From: an uncultured Demequina sp.
GTDB lineage: Bacteria > Actinomycetota > Actinomycetes > Actinomycetales > Demequinaceae
Direction of reading: 5' to 3'
Length of the DNA: 34,161 nucleotides
NCBI GenBank assembly: GCA_937925595.1
Contig: CALALQ010000448.1
Span: 1 to 34,161, forward strand
Shown: positions 1-6,110 of the stretch, one piece after another
Layout of the letters: each line of letters opens with the position of its first letter
How positions within the stretch are numbered: position 1 is the first letter of the stretch
Translations under genes and position numbers: made by a program
The notes under the pieces: model-generated
What the model was told of the DNA's origin: nothing
The model's database searches: none
What the model saw: only the letters and a program-made list of their open reading frames with translations

Positions 1-3000
1 CGAACCTCCATTACGACTTCGAGCTGGGCCTGAGCATCTCCGGCACCATCTCGCTTGGCCCAGGGGCGGATCCCGCGTGGAAGGACGCGCTGTTCGCCAC
101 CGTCACGATTCCTGGACCCGACGGCTGCCCGTGCGGCGACGCGATCACCACCAAAGCGGACCCGGTGACGGGCGAGTACACCCTCCGCGGTCTGCGCCCA
201 GGTTCATACACCGTCTACTTCGAGGGCAAGCCGAACCCTGACATCACTCCCACGGTGAACTTGATGCGGGAGTGGTACAACAACTCGTACACCTGGGATG
301 GCGCCTCCTACGTCGACGTTACGGAAAGCAGCGCAACTGGAATCGACGCCACCCTCGAGGTGGGCCGCACGATCTCCGGCGTCGTCACACTCCCCGGAGG
401 GGTGCCGGAGGACGCCTACCAGGGCATCGAAGTGTTCGCCGAGGGCACGGACATCAGCCAGTGGGTGTACGCCGACGTCGATGCCGAGACCGGCGAGTAC
501 ATCGTCACCGGTCTGTCGCCGACGCAGTACACCCTTCGGTTCATCGCGTCGGACTGGTGGGAAGGCCCGAACCGTGTGTACACCCCGCTGGCGTCCGTGT
601 ACTACGGAGGCTCCTACGTTGAAGCGAGCTCCGCGACAGTGGATGTGTCGACCACCAACGCGTCGGACCGCGATCAGACGATGCCCCTGGGCCGCACCAT
701 CTCGGGTACGGTCTCGCTCGGCGGAGGAGTCGACCCCGAGTTCCTTGGACACGTTGTGGTCTCGGCAAGCGACAACGCACTTGCCCAGTACCGCTCCGCG
801 GAAGTGGATGCGGACACCGGTGCGTACACGATCCGCGGGCTTGCCCCCAGTGCCAACTACCTCGTGGAGTTCGTGGGCAATGACTTCCAGCGCTACAACG
901 ACGACCTCGCGCAATGGGAATGGATCTACGAGGACTTCGCCTACGAGTTCTACAACAACAAGCGCAACCCGTACGTGGCAGACCTGGTGAGCGTCTCCGC
1001 TGGGAACGCGACGGGCATCAACGCCACGATGGACTGGCAGGACGGTCCCCGCGAGTTCTGGGTGGCACCCACGCCCTCCATCGAAGGCGTCGCCACGTTT
1101 GGCGAGACGCTCTCGGTGAACACCGGGGCGTGGGAGCCGTGGGCGGACCTTTCCTACGTGTGGAAGCGCAATGGGGCGGATATTGCGGGTGCCACGGGAC
1201 CCAGCTACCAGGTTTCCGCTGCGGACGTGGGCCAGAGCATCACCGTGGCTGTCACCGGCGAACGCCCGGACTTCACGGCCGTCACCAAGACATCAGCCGC
1301 AGTGACTCCGGCGGCAGCCGCCTTCACGACGGCATCTACTCCCACGATCGCCGGCACCGCGACGGTGGGACAGACGCTCACCGCGAATCCTGGCCTGTGG
1401 TCGCCTACGCCCACCCTCACGTTCCAGTGGACGCGCAACGGCAGCGACATTCCCGCCGCAACCACACCCAATTACACGCTCACCAACGCCGACGCTGGTG
1501 CTGAGATCGCGGTGCGGGTCACCGGATCGCTTGCAGGCTATGTGACCACGCCCAAGACGTCGAGTGCCGTCTCGGTAGGCGGTGGCACCTTCACCTCGGC
1601 ACCCACGCCGCTCATCGACGGTCTTGCGCAAGTGGGTTTCACGCTGACCGCTGACCCTCAGACCTGGTCGCCCTCGCCCGCGCTGACGTACCAGTGGACG
1701 CGCAACGGCGTGGACATCGACGGTGCGACGTCCCCCACCTACGACCCGGTTCCCGGTGACGTTGGCGTCGCGATCGCTGTGAAGGTCACAGGCACGCTGA
1801 CCGGGTTCACCACCACGACGCGCACCTCCTCCTCTGTCACGGTCCAGCAGGGCGTATTCGGCGTGGCGCCGACACCCACCATCAGCGGCACCGCGACCGT
1901 CGGCCAGACGCTTGCGGCGAACCCTGGCTCCTGGGAGCCACTGCCAGCATTCGCGTACCAGTGGACGCGCAACGGCCAGGACATCGCCGGCGCCACGTCG
2001 TCGACCTACACCCTCGTTGGAGCCGACGCTGGCACCGCTATCAGGGTGAAGGTCACCGCCACCAGGGACGGCTACCAGACCCAGTCGAAGGTCTCGAACC
2101 CCACCTCGACCGTGAGTCCCGGCAGCTTCACTCAGGCGCCCACGCCGACGATCTCCGGTGAGGCTGCCGTGGGGCAGACCCTCGCCGCTTCCGTTGACGC
2201 GTGGAGCCCTGTGGCCACCTTCGCTTATCAGTGGCTGCGCGACGGCGCTGACATCATCGGCGCTACGAATGCCACGTACACGCTCGTGAGCGCCGATGCT
2301 GGCAAGAAGATCTCCGTCAAGGTCACCGGCAGCGCGGCGGGCTATCAGAAGACGACCACCGTCAGCGCGGAGACCGCCACCGTCCTGCCGGCTGTCTTCA
2401 CCACGGCTCCCAAGCCCACGATCAGCGGCAGCTTCTACCAGGGCGGCACCGTCAAGGCGAATGAGGGCACCTGGGTGCCCGCAGCGTCGGGCTATGCCTA
2501 CCAGTGGTACCGCGATGGCAAGGCGATCTCTGGCGCCACCGCCAAGACCTACAAGCTGACCGCCTCTGACTCGGGCAAGAAGCTCACGGTCAAGGTCACC
2601 GCCTCGGCTCCTGGCGTCGCGTCCAAGAGCGCCACTTCGGCGTCCAAGACGCTGTCGAAGTTCTTCACCAAGATCGGCTCGCCGTATATCAGTGGCACGG
2701 TCAAGGTGGGCAAGACGGTCACGGCCGCCAAGGGCACATGGTCGCCTACGCCGTCGTCGTACAGCTACCAGTGGTACCGCGACGGTGTGGCCATCTCGGG
2801 CGCCACCAAGTCCACGTACAAGCTGGTCGCCGCCGATGCTGGCAAGAAGCTCACCGTCAAGGTCACCGCGAAGAGGAGCGGCTACGCATCGCAGCCCAAG
2901 ACCTCCGCGGCCAAGACCGTTGCGAAGGGCACCTTCTCGACGGCTCCGACGCCGAAGATCTCGGGCACCGTCAAGGTGGGCAAGACGGTCAGCGTGACGG

Positions 3001-3737
3001 TCGGCACGTGGTCGCCGTCGGCGTCGTTCACGTACCAGTGGTACCGCTCCGGCACGGCCATCTCCGGCGCCACGAGCAAGTCGTACAAGCTCGTTGCTGC
3101 TGACGCTGGCAAGAAGCTCACCGTCAAGGTGACGGCAAAGAAGTCCGGCTACACGTCGAAGTCCAAGACGTCGGCGGCGGCGACGGTCGCGAAGGGCACC
3201 TTCTCCACGGCTCCCACGCCGAAGATCTCGGGCACCGTGCAGGTGGGCAAGACGGTCAGCGTCACCGTGGGCACGTGGTCGCCCACGCCGTCCTCGTACA
3301 GCTACCAGTGGTACCGCGATGGCAAGGCCATCTCCGGCGCCACCAAGTCCACGTACAAGCTGGTGGCCTCGGACGCGGCCAAGAAGTTGACGGTCAAGGT
3401 CACCGCCAAGAAGTCCGGCTACACGTCGAAGTCGAAGACTTCTGCGGCAAAGACCGTGGCCAAGGCGACGTTCACGACGGCTCCTGCTCCCACGATCTCC
3501 GGCACGCTCAAGGTGGGCTCCACGCTCACCGCGACGCCTGGAACATGGTCGCCCACGCCTTCCTCGTTCACGTACCAGTGGTACCGGGGCGACACGGCGA
3601 TCTCCGGTGCCACCAAGGCCACCTACAAGCTCGTGTCCGCTGACAAGGGCAAGACCATCAAGGTGAAGGTGACCGCCAAGAAGTCCGGTTACACGAACAA
3701 GGCGAAGACGAGCGTCAAGACCACGGCGATCAAGTAG
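1..3737 (+). CDS. Giant secreted multi-repeat Ig-like protein (5' end outside window)
   Basis: The reading frame is open from position 3 at the window edge to the TAG at 3735-3737, about 1,244 codons, so the start and any signal peptide lie upstream. The N-terminal part (to about nt 1050) holds three units resembling carboxypeptidase-regulatory-like beta-sandwich domains. Their recurring elements are ISGT(I/V)SLGGG, TGEYTLRGL and YYNNK-type motifs. After that come ten Ig-like repeats of 89-90 residues with the core (Y/F)QWxRxG-x-IxGAT...Y. No catalytic motif is visible, and the C-terminus ends in a repeat with no LPXTG or membrane segment. It is probably an extracellular adhesin or substrate-binding structural protein, but its function is not established. 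The last repeats match those at the C-terminus of the GH9 cellulase at 6111-10478. A strong hairpin follows the stop codon. Confidence 0.85.
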   Translation, partial: NLHYDFELGLSISGTISLGPGADPAWKDALFATVTIPGPDGCPCGDAITTKADPVTGEYTLRGLRPGSYTVYFEGKPNPDITPTVNLMREWYNNSYTWDGASYVDVTESSATGIDATLEVGRTISGVVTLPGGVPEDAYQGIEVFAEGTDISQWVYADVDAETGEYIVTGLSPTQYTLRFIASDWWEGPNRVYTPLASVYYGGSYVEASSATVDVSTTNASDRDQTMPLGRTISGTVSLGGGVDPEFLGHVVVSASDNALAQYRSAEVDADTGAYTIRGLAPSANYLVEFVGNDFQRYNDDLAQWEWIYEDFAYEFYNNKRNPYVADLVSVSAGNATGINATMDWQDGPREFWVAPTPSIEGVATFGETLSVNTGAWEPWADLSYVWKRNGADIAGATGPSYQVSAADVGQSITVAVTGERPDFTAVTKTSAAVTPAAAAFTTASTPTIAGTATVGQTLTANPGLWSPTPTLTFQWTRNGSDIPAATTPNYTLTNADAGAEIAVRVTGSLAGYVTTPKTSSAVSVGGGTFTSAPTPLIDGLAQVGFTLTADPQTWSPSPALTYQWTRNGVDIDGATSPTYDPVPGDVGVAIAVKVTGTLTGFTTTTRTSSSVTVQQGVFGVAPTPTISGTATVGQTLAANPGSWEPLPAFAYQWTRNGQDIAGATSSTYTLVGADAGTAIRVKVTATRDGYQTQSKVSNPTSTVSPGSFTQAPTPTISGEAAVGQTLAASVDAWSPVATFAYQWLRDGADIIGATNATYTLVSADAGKKISVKVTGSAAGYQKTTTVSAETATVLPAVFTTAPKPTISGSFYQGGTVKANEGTWVPAASGYAYQWYRDGKAISGATAKTYKLTASDSGKKLTVKVTASAPGVASKSATSASKTLSKFFTKIGSPYISGTVKVGKTVTAAKGTWSPTPSSYSYQWYRDGVAISGATKSTYKLVAADAGKKLTVKVTAKRSGYASQPKTSAAKTVAKGTFSTAPTPKISGTVKVGKTVSVTVGTWSPSASFTYQWYRSGTAISGATSKSYKLVAADAGKKLTVKVTAKKSGYTSKSKTSAAATVAKGTFSTAPTPKISGTVQVGKTVSVTVGTWSPTPSSYSYQWYRDGKAISGATKSTYKLVASDAAKKLTVKVTAKKSGYTSKSKTSAAKTVAKATFTTAPAPTISGTLKVGSTLTATPGTWSPTPSSFTYQWYRGDTAISGATKATYKLVSADKGKTIKVKVTAKKSGYTNKAKTSVKTTAIK
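1056..3734 (+). repeat. Ten tandem Ig-like repeats (267-270 bp each)
   Basis: Repeat units begin with a Phe codon at 1056, 1323, 1590, 1857, 2127, 2397, 2664, 2934, 3201 and 3471, a period of 267 or 270 bp. Each unit reads roughly F-x-x-A-P-x-P-x-I-x-G, then W-x-P, then YQWxRxG, then GAT, then a lysine/valine-rich strand. By hand count the lysines per repeat are 2, 1, 1, 2, 4, 11, 13, 13, 14, 13. Repeats 7-10 are also very similar at the DNA level, so recombination or assembly collapse is possible here. Confidence 0.9.
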
Positions 3738-3751
3738 CCCTCAACGCGATA

Positions 3752-3797
3752 AAGGCCGCCTTCGCACCGCATCACTGACGAGTGCGAAGGCGGCCTT
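3752..3797. terminator. Bidirectional hairpin terminator between convergent genes
   Basis: The arms AAGGCCGCCTTCGCA (3752-3766) and TGCGAAGGCGGCCTT (3783-3797) are perfectly complementary over 15 bp with a 16-nt loop. The hairpin sits 14 bp after the giant protein's stop and 13 bp before the end of the convergent dehydrogenase gene. There is no long T-tract, which is common in actinobacterial terminators. It would serve both strands. Confidence 0.8.
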
Positions 3798-3810
3798 CGT
3801 CTGCTGCTGG

Positions 3811-4590
3811 CTACCAGACGCGGTCACCGCGGATGACGACGTCGGAGCCGCCATCCACGAACACCACCTGGCCACACAGGTGGGTGTTCTCCTCGCTGGT
3901 GAGCCAGGCCATCAGGCGTGCCACCACGATCGGCTCTGCGAAGCCGTTGAGCGGCATGGGAACCATCTGCTCAAGGCCCTCGCGGGCACCCTCGCCCTCG
4001 AGGAGGGGAGCCACCATCGGGGTGAGGATGACGCCAGGAGCCACGGCGTTGAGGGGGATGCCCTTGCCGGCCCACGCGTCCGTCGGCGCGCTCCTGCGCA
4101 GCCAGCGAGCGAACGCGACCTTGGTGGACGCGTAGATCAACTGGCCCTTCTCGTCGTCCGCCGCGAGCACCTCGGCGCGGGCAAGCGCCTTGGCCTCGTC
4201 GCCGTCGAGTTGCGCCTCGACCAGCTCCTCATCTACGGGCATCAGCGTGGCCATCGACGCCACACCGACGGCGCGGGGAGCAGGTGAGCCCTCAAGCAGA
4301 GGACGCAGGCGCTCGAGAGTTGCCACCATGCCGAAGTAGTTGACGCCCACGGTTGCTGGGGTGGGAGTTGCGAGTCCGGCGTTCGCCACGATCGCGTCGA
4401 TGCGGGAGTCGGTCAGTTCCCTGACACGGTCCACCATGCCAGTGCGACCGGCCTCCGTCGTAAGGTCCGCGACAACGTCCGCGTCGCGGATGTCAACACC
4501 GATCACCCGGTGTCCTTGGGAGGTGAGCAGCTCGGCCGTTGCCTTGCCAATGCCGGACGCCGAACCGGTCACCACATATGTGCGGGTCAT
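3811..4590 (-). CDS. SDR family oxidoreductase, 3-alpha-hydroxysteroid dehydrogenase-like
   Basis: This 259-residue protein is a short-chain dehydrogenase/reductase, an NAD(P)H-dependent cytosolic enzyme acting on alcohols or ketones. The N-terminal TGSASGIGK is the TGxxxGIG cofactor motif. Y153-A-S-T-K157 is the catalytic YxxxK, and S-M-A before it probably supplies the Ser. The motifs VIGVDIRDADVVADL, VNYFG and the C-terminal VFVDGG resemble the 3-alpha-hydroxysteroid dehydrogenase/carbonyl reductase branch (Comamonas HsdA type). The true substrate cannot be told from sequence. The ATG at 4590 is chosen because GAGGAGGT lies about 7 nt upstream; a longer frame to 4722 has no such support. 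It stands alone, and an imperfect palindrome upstream (4613-4636) suggests regulation. It converges on the giant protein gene. Confidence 0.85.
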   Translation of the reverse strand: MTRTYVVTGSASGIGKATAELLTSQGHRVIGVDIRDADVVADLTTEAGRTGMVDRVRELTDSRIDAIVANAGLATPTPATVGVNYFGMVATLERLRPLLEGSPAPRAVGVASMATLMPVDEELVEAQLDGDEAKALARAEVLAADDEKGQLIYASTKVAFARWLRRSAPTDAWAGKGIPLNAVAPGVILTPMVAPLLEGEGAREGLEQMVPMPLNGFAEPIVVARLMAWLTSEENTHLCGQVVFVDGGSDVVIRGDRVW

Positions 4591-4612
4591 TTCGATACCT
4601 CCTCGTTGAGGC

Positions 4613-4636
4613 CCGTTACGTACTTTCACGTTACGG
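4613..4636. promoter_or_regulatory. Imperfect palindrome upstream of the dehydrogenase gene (candidate operator)
   Basis: CCGTTACGT (4613-4621) and ACGTTACGG (4628-4636) are inverted copies with one mismatch and a 6-nt centre. On the minus strand the element contains TAACGT, a possible -10, about 30 nt before the Shine-Dalgarno. The size and symmetry resemble a TetR-type operator, but no regulator gene lies next to it, so the assignment is tentative. Confidence 0.4.
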
Positions 4637-4655
4637 TCGGCTCGGCCCGGATCGC

Positions 4656-4671
4656 GGGGACCTTGGTCCCC
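4656..4671. promoter_or_regulatory. Perfect 7-bp-arm inverted repeat in the SDR/tRNA intergenic region
   Basis: GGGGACC (4656-4662) and GGTCCCC (4665-4671) are perfect inverted arms around TT. It lies between the divergent dehydrogenase and tRNA-Glu genes. It could be a second protein-binding site or a small hairpin. No known regulator is recognised. Confidence 0.3.
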
Positions 4672-4704
4672 ACACAGTCGCCCGCAAACAGGGTCGACGA
4701 CGGA

Positions 4705-4735
4705 TTGGCGCAGGACGGCCACCGTCCGGTACAGT
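4705..4735 (+). promoter_or_regulatory. Possible promoter of the tRNA-Glu gene
   Basis: TTGGCG (4705-4710) and TACAGT (4730-4735) resemble -35 and -10 boxes with a 19-nt spacer, longer than ideal. Transcription would begin near 4742, about 36 nt before the mature tRNA. A small inverted repeat (GGACG...CGTCC) lies in the spacer. Confidence 0.35.
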
Positions 4736-4777
4736 TGGTACTCGCGTTCGCCGCCCGCGAGGGTGCGACGCGGCTAG

Positions 4778-4853
4778 GGCCCCGTTGTGTAGCGGCCTAG
4801 CACGCCGCCCTCTCAAGGCGGTAGCGCGGGTTCGAATCCCGTCGGGGCTACCA
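4778..4853 (+). tRNA. tRNA-Glu (anticodon CUC)
   Basis: The gene folds as a standard cloverleaf. The acceptor strand GGCCCCG (4778-4784) pairs with CGGGGCT (4843-4849), closing with a G-U wobble at 1-72. The discriminator is A4850 and the CCA end is encoded (4851-4853). The anticodon stem CCGCC/GGCGG (4805-4809/4817-4821) encloses loop CTCTCAA with anticodon CTC at 4812-4814, and the T-loop is TTCGAAT. The body closely resembles actinobacterial tRNA-Glu. A strong intrinsic terminator follows directly, so it is probably transcribed alone. Confidence 0.95.
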
Positions 4854-4855
4854 CG

Positions 4856-4884
4856 ACCTCGTCACTCAGGTGACGAGGTTTTTT
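4856..4884 (+). terminator. Rho-independent terminator of tRNA-Glu
   Basis: ACCTCGTCAC (4856-4865) and GTGACGAGGT (4870-4879) form a perfect 10-bp stem with a TCAG loop, followed directly by a T-run (4879-4884). This is a textbook intrinsic terminator placed 2 nt after the CCA end. Confidence 0.93.
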
Positions 4885-4935
4885 CTTTCCCCGCACTCAC
4901 CGCCCTTGAGGGTGTGTTGCGGATGCTCTGCGCAG

Positions 4936-4968
4936 ATGGGGGTACCCCATTGATGTCCAATCCGGACA
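4936..4968 (+). promoter_or_regulatory. Two adjacent inverted repeats upstream of the SRPBCC gene
   Basis: ATGGGG-GTA-CCCCAT (4936-4950) is followed by TGTCC-AATCC-GGACA (4954-4968). Both lie between the tRNA terminator and the Shine-Dalgarno of the SRPBCC gene, where the promoter or 5' leader must be. They may be operators or leader hairpins. No clear -35/-10 pair could be assigned. Confidence 0.35.
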
Positions 4969-4992
4969 CCAACGCAGAGAGGAGTGGTTCGA

Positions 4993-5604
4993 ATGGGAAC
5001 CATGACTGACACGATCGACGTGGACGTCGATGTGAGGACTGCCTACAACCAGTGGACCCAGTTCGAGGAGTTTCCCCGGTTCATGATGGCGGTCGAAGAA
5101 GTGCAGCAGCTCTCCGATGACAAGCTGCACTGGGTGACGAAGGCCGGCCCCGTTGTACGCGAGTACGACGCGGTCATCACCGAGCAGACCCCCGACGAAG
5201 TGATCGCCTGGAAGTCTGTGAGCGGCACCGACAACGCGGGGCGCGTGAGCTTCCGCCCCCTGGGCGATCAGAGCACGCAGATCACCCTTGAGCTCACCGT
5301 GTACCCCGAGGGATTCGTCGAGAACGTGGGTGACGCCACCGGAGCGATCGACGCCATGGCGAAGTCCGACCTGCGCCGCTTCAAGGAGTTCATCGAGAAC
5401 CGAGGCGACGAGACCGGCGCCTGGCGCGGCGAGATCGACAACGAGAACATGAGCTCGGGAACGGACGATTTCAGCGATCGCTCGCTCCAGGACCGGACGG
5501 ACTCTGTGCAGGCCGGCCCTGACGCTCCGCTGGGCACCGGAGCCGTGCGCTCCGTGCTCGACGGGGACGACGACCCCTATCGTCGCCCCGCTGGGCTCGA
5601 GTAA
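4993..5604 (+). CDS. SRPBCC (START/polyketide cyclase-like) protein
   Basis: This 203-residue cytosolic protein has a SRPBCC/START-type helix-grip fold over about residues 1-145. The order is an N-terminal strand (TDTIDVDVDV), the helix AYNQWTQFEEFPRFM, strands with W(V)TK and IAWKSVSG, and a long C-terminal helix ending in LRRFKEFIEN. This subgroup (cyclase/dehydrase, COQ10-like) binds hydrophobic ligands, and the ligand is unknown here. Residues 146-203 form an acidic, low-complexity tail that is probably disordered. The ATG at 4993 is preferred because AGAGGAG ends 9 nt upstream; an in-frame ATG at 5002 is the alternative and would be 18 nt away. The gene stands alone between the tRNA terminator and a convergent DCC protein gene. 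Confidence 0.75.
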   Translation: MGTMTDTIDVDVDVRTAYNQWTQFEEFPRFMMAVEEVQQLSDDKLHWVTKAGPVVREYDAVITEQTPDEVIAWKSVSGTDNAGRVSFRPLGDQSTQITLELTVYPEGFVENVGDATGAIDAMAKSDLRRFKEFIENRGDETGAWRGEIDNENMSSGTDDFSDRSLQDRTDSVQAGPDAPLGTGAVRSVLDGDDDPYRRPAGLE

Positions 5605-5622
5605 CGAACCTCAGACACCTCG

Positions 5623-5664
5623 TCGCGGGCGCCGGCCACCTTTAGGGGCGGCGGGTGCCCGCGA
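5623..5664. terminator. Hairpin between convergent SRPBCC and DCC genes
   Basis: TCGCGGGCGCC (5623-5633) pairs with GGTGCCCGCGA (5654-5664) over 11 bp including one G-U. The structure overlaps the last codons of the minus-strand DCC gene and follows the SRPBCC stop by 18 nt. It has no T-tract. It is a plausible shared terminator for both genes. Confidence 0.45.
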
Positions 5665-6085
5665 TGTCGTCTGCGCTGGCCAGTCGCGAGCGCCACAGCT
5701 CGACCAGCTCTTGGGGCGGCACTCCGCACGCGGGATCCTCGGCATCGATCCGTGCCCGACGCTTGGCAATGGCCGCGTACACAGCGTCACGCAGGCGTCG
5801 GGGGAGCAGGCGACCGGCGACAGCCGCTTTCCAGGGCCAGCCGAGCCTCTGCATGATGGCGAGCACAGCGTCGGACCTGACAAGGCCACGAGAACCGTCG
5901 CATACGACGATCGTGGACTGCGTCATCGCATACTCAAGCCCCGCATGCGCGACGACGGCGCGTCCTACATCGCCGTTGGAGCCAGCGATGAGGAACACGC
6001 CGTCGTTGTCGTGGCGAATCAGCCACGAGACGAACCCATTGCACAGGGCGCACTCGCCGTCGAAGACGACGATCGGCTTGGTCAT
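5642..6085 (-). CDS. DCC family (DUF393) thiol-disulfide oxidoreductase-like protein
   Basis: This 147-residue protein belongs to the DCC/DUF393 family, named for its DxxCxxC motif. The N-terminus reads VVFDGECALCNGFVSWLIRHD-like sequence, with the CxxC pair at C12 and C15. The family has a thioredoxin-like fold and a presumed thiol-redox role; its partners are unknown. A second conserved stretch (RSDAVLAIMQRLG) and an RLRD-x-VY-x-x-IAKRR motif near residues 95-110 match the family. On the minus strand the ATG at 6085 is preceded by TAGGCT with a 6-nt spacer (6086-6097), so it is probably translated from a leaderless mRNA. It lies 25 bp downstream of the GH9 cellulase gene on the same strand but appears to have its own promoter. 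Confidence 0.85.
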   Translation of the reverse strand: MTKPIVVFDGECALCNGFVSWLIRHDNDGVFLIAGSNGDVGRAVVAHAGLEYAMTQSTIVVCDGSRGLVRSDAVLAIMQRLGWPWKAAVAGRLLPRRLRDAVYAAIAKRRARIDAEDPACGVPPQELVELWRSRLASADDIAGTRRP

Positions 6086-6110
6086 GGGCCAAGCCTATGG
6101 CCCTGGCGCG

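Noticed and set aside
1056..3734. CRISPR-like or satellite array
   Set aside because: The repeat unit is 267-270 bp, in frame, without short spacers, and encodes Ig-like domains. It is a coding tandem repeat.
4778..4884. tRNA-Glu as an integration site of a mobile element
   Set aside because: No copy of the tRNA 3' end, no integrase and no phage gene were found downstream; the tRNA is followed at once by its terminator.
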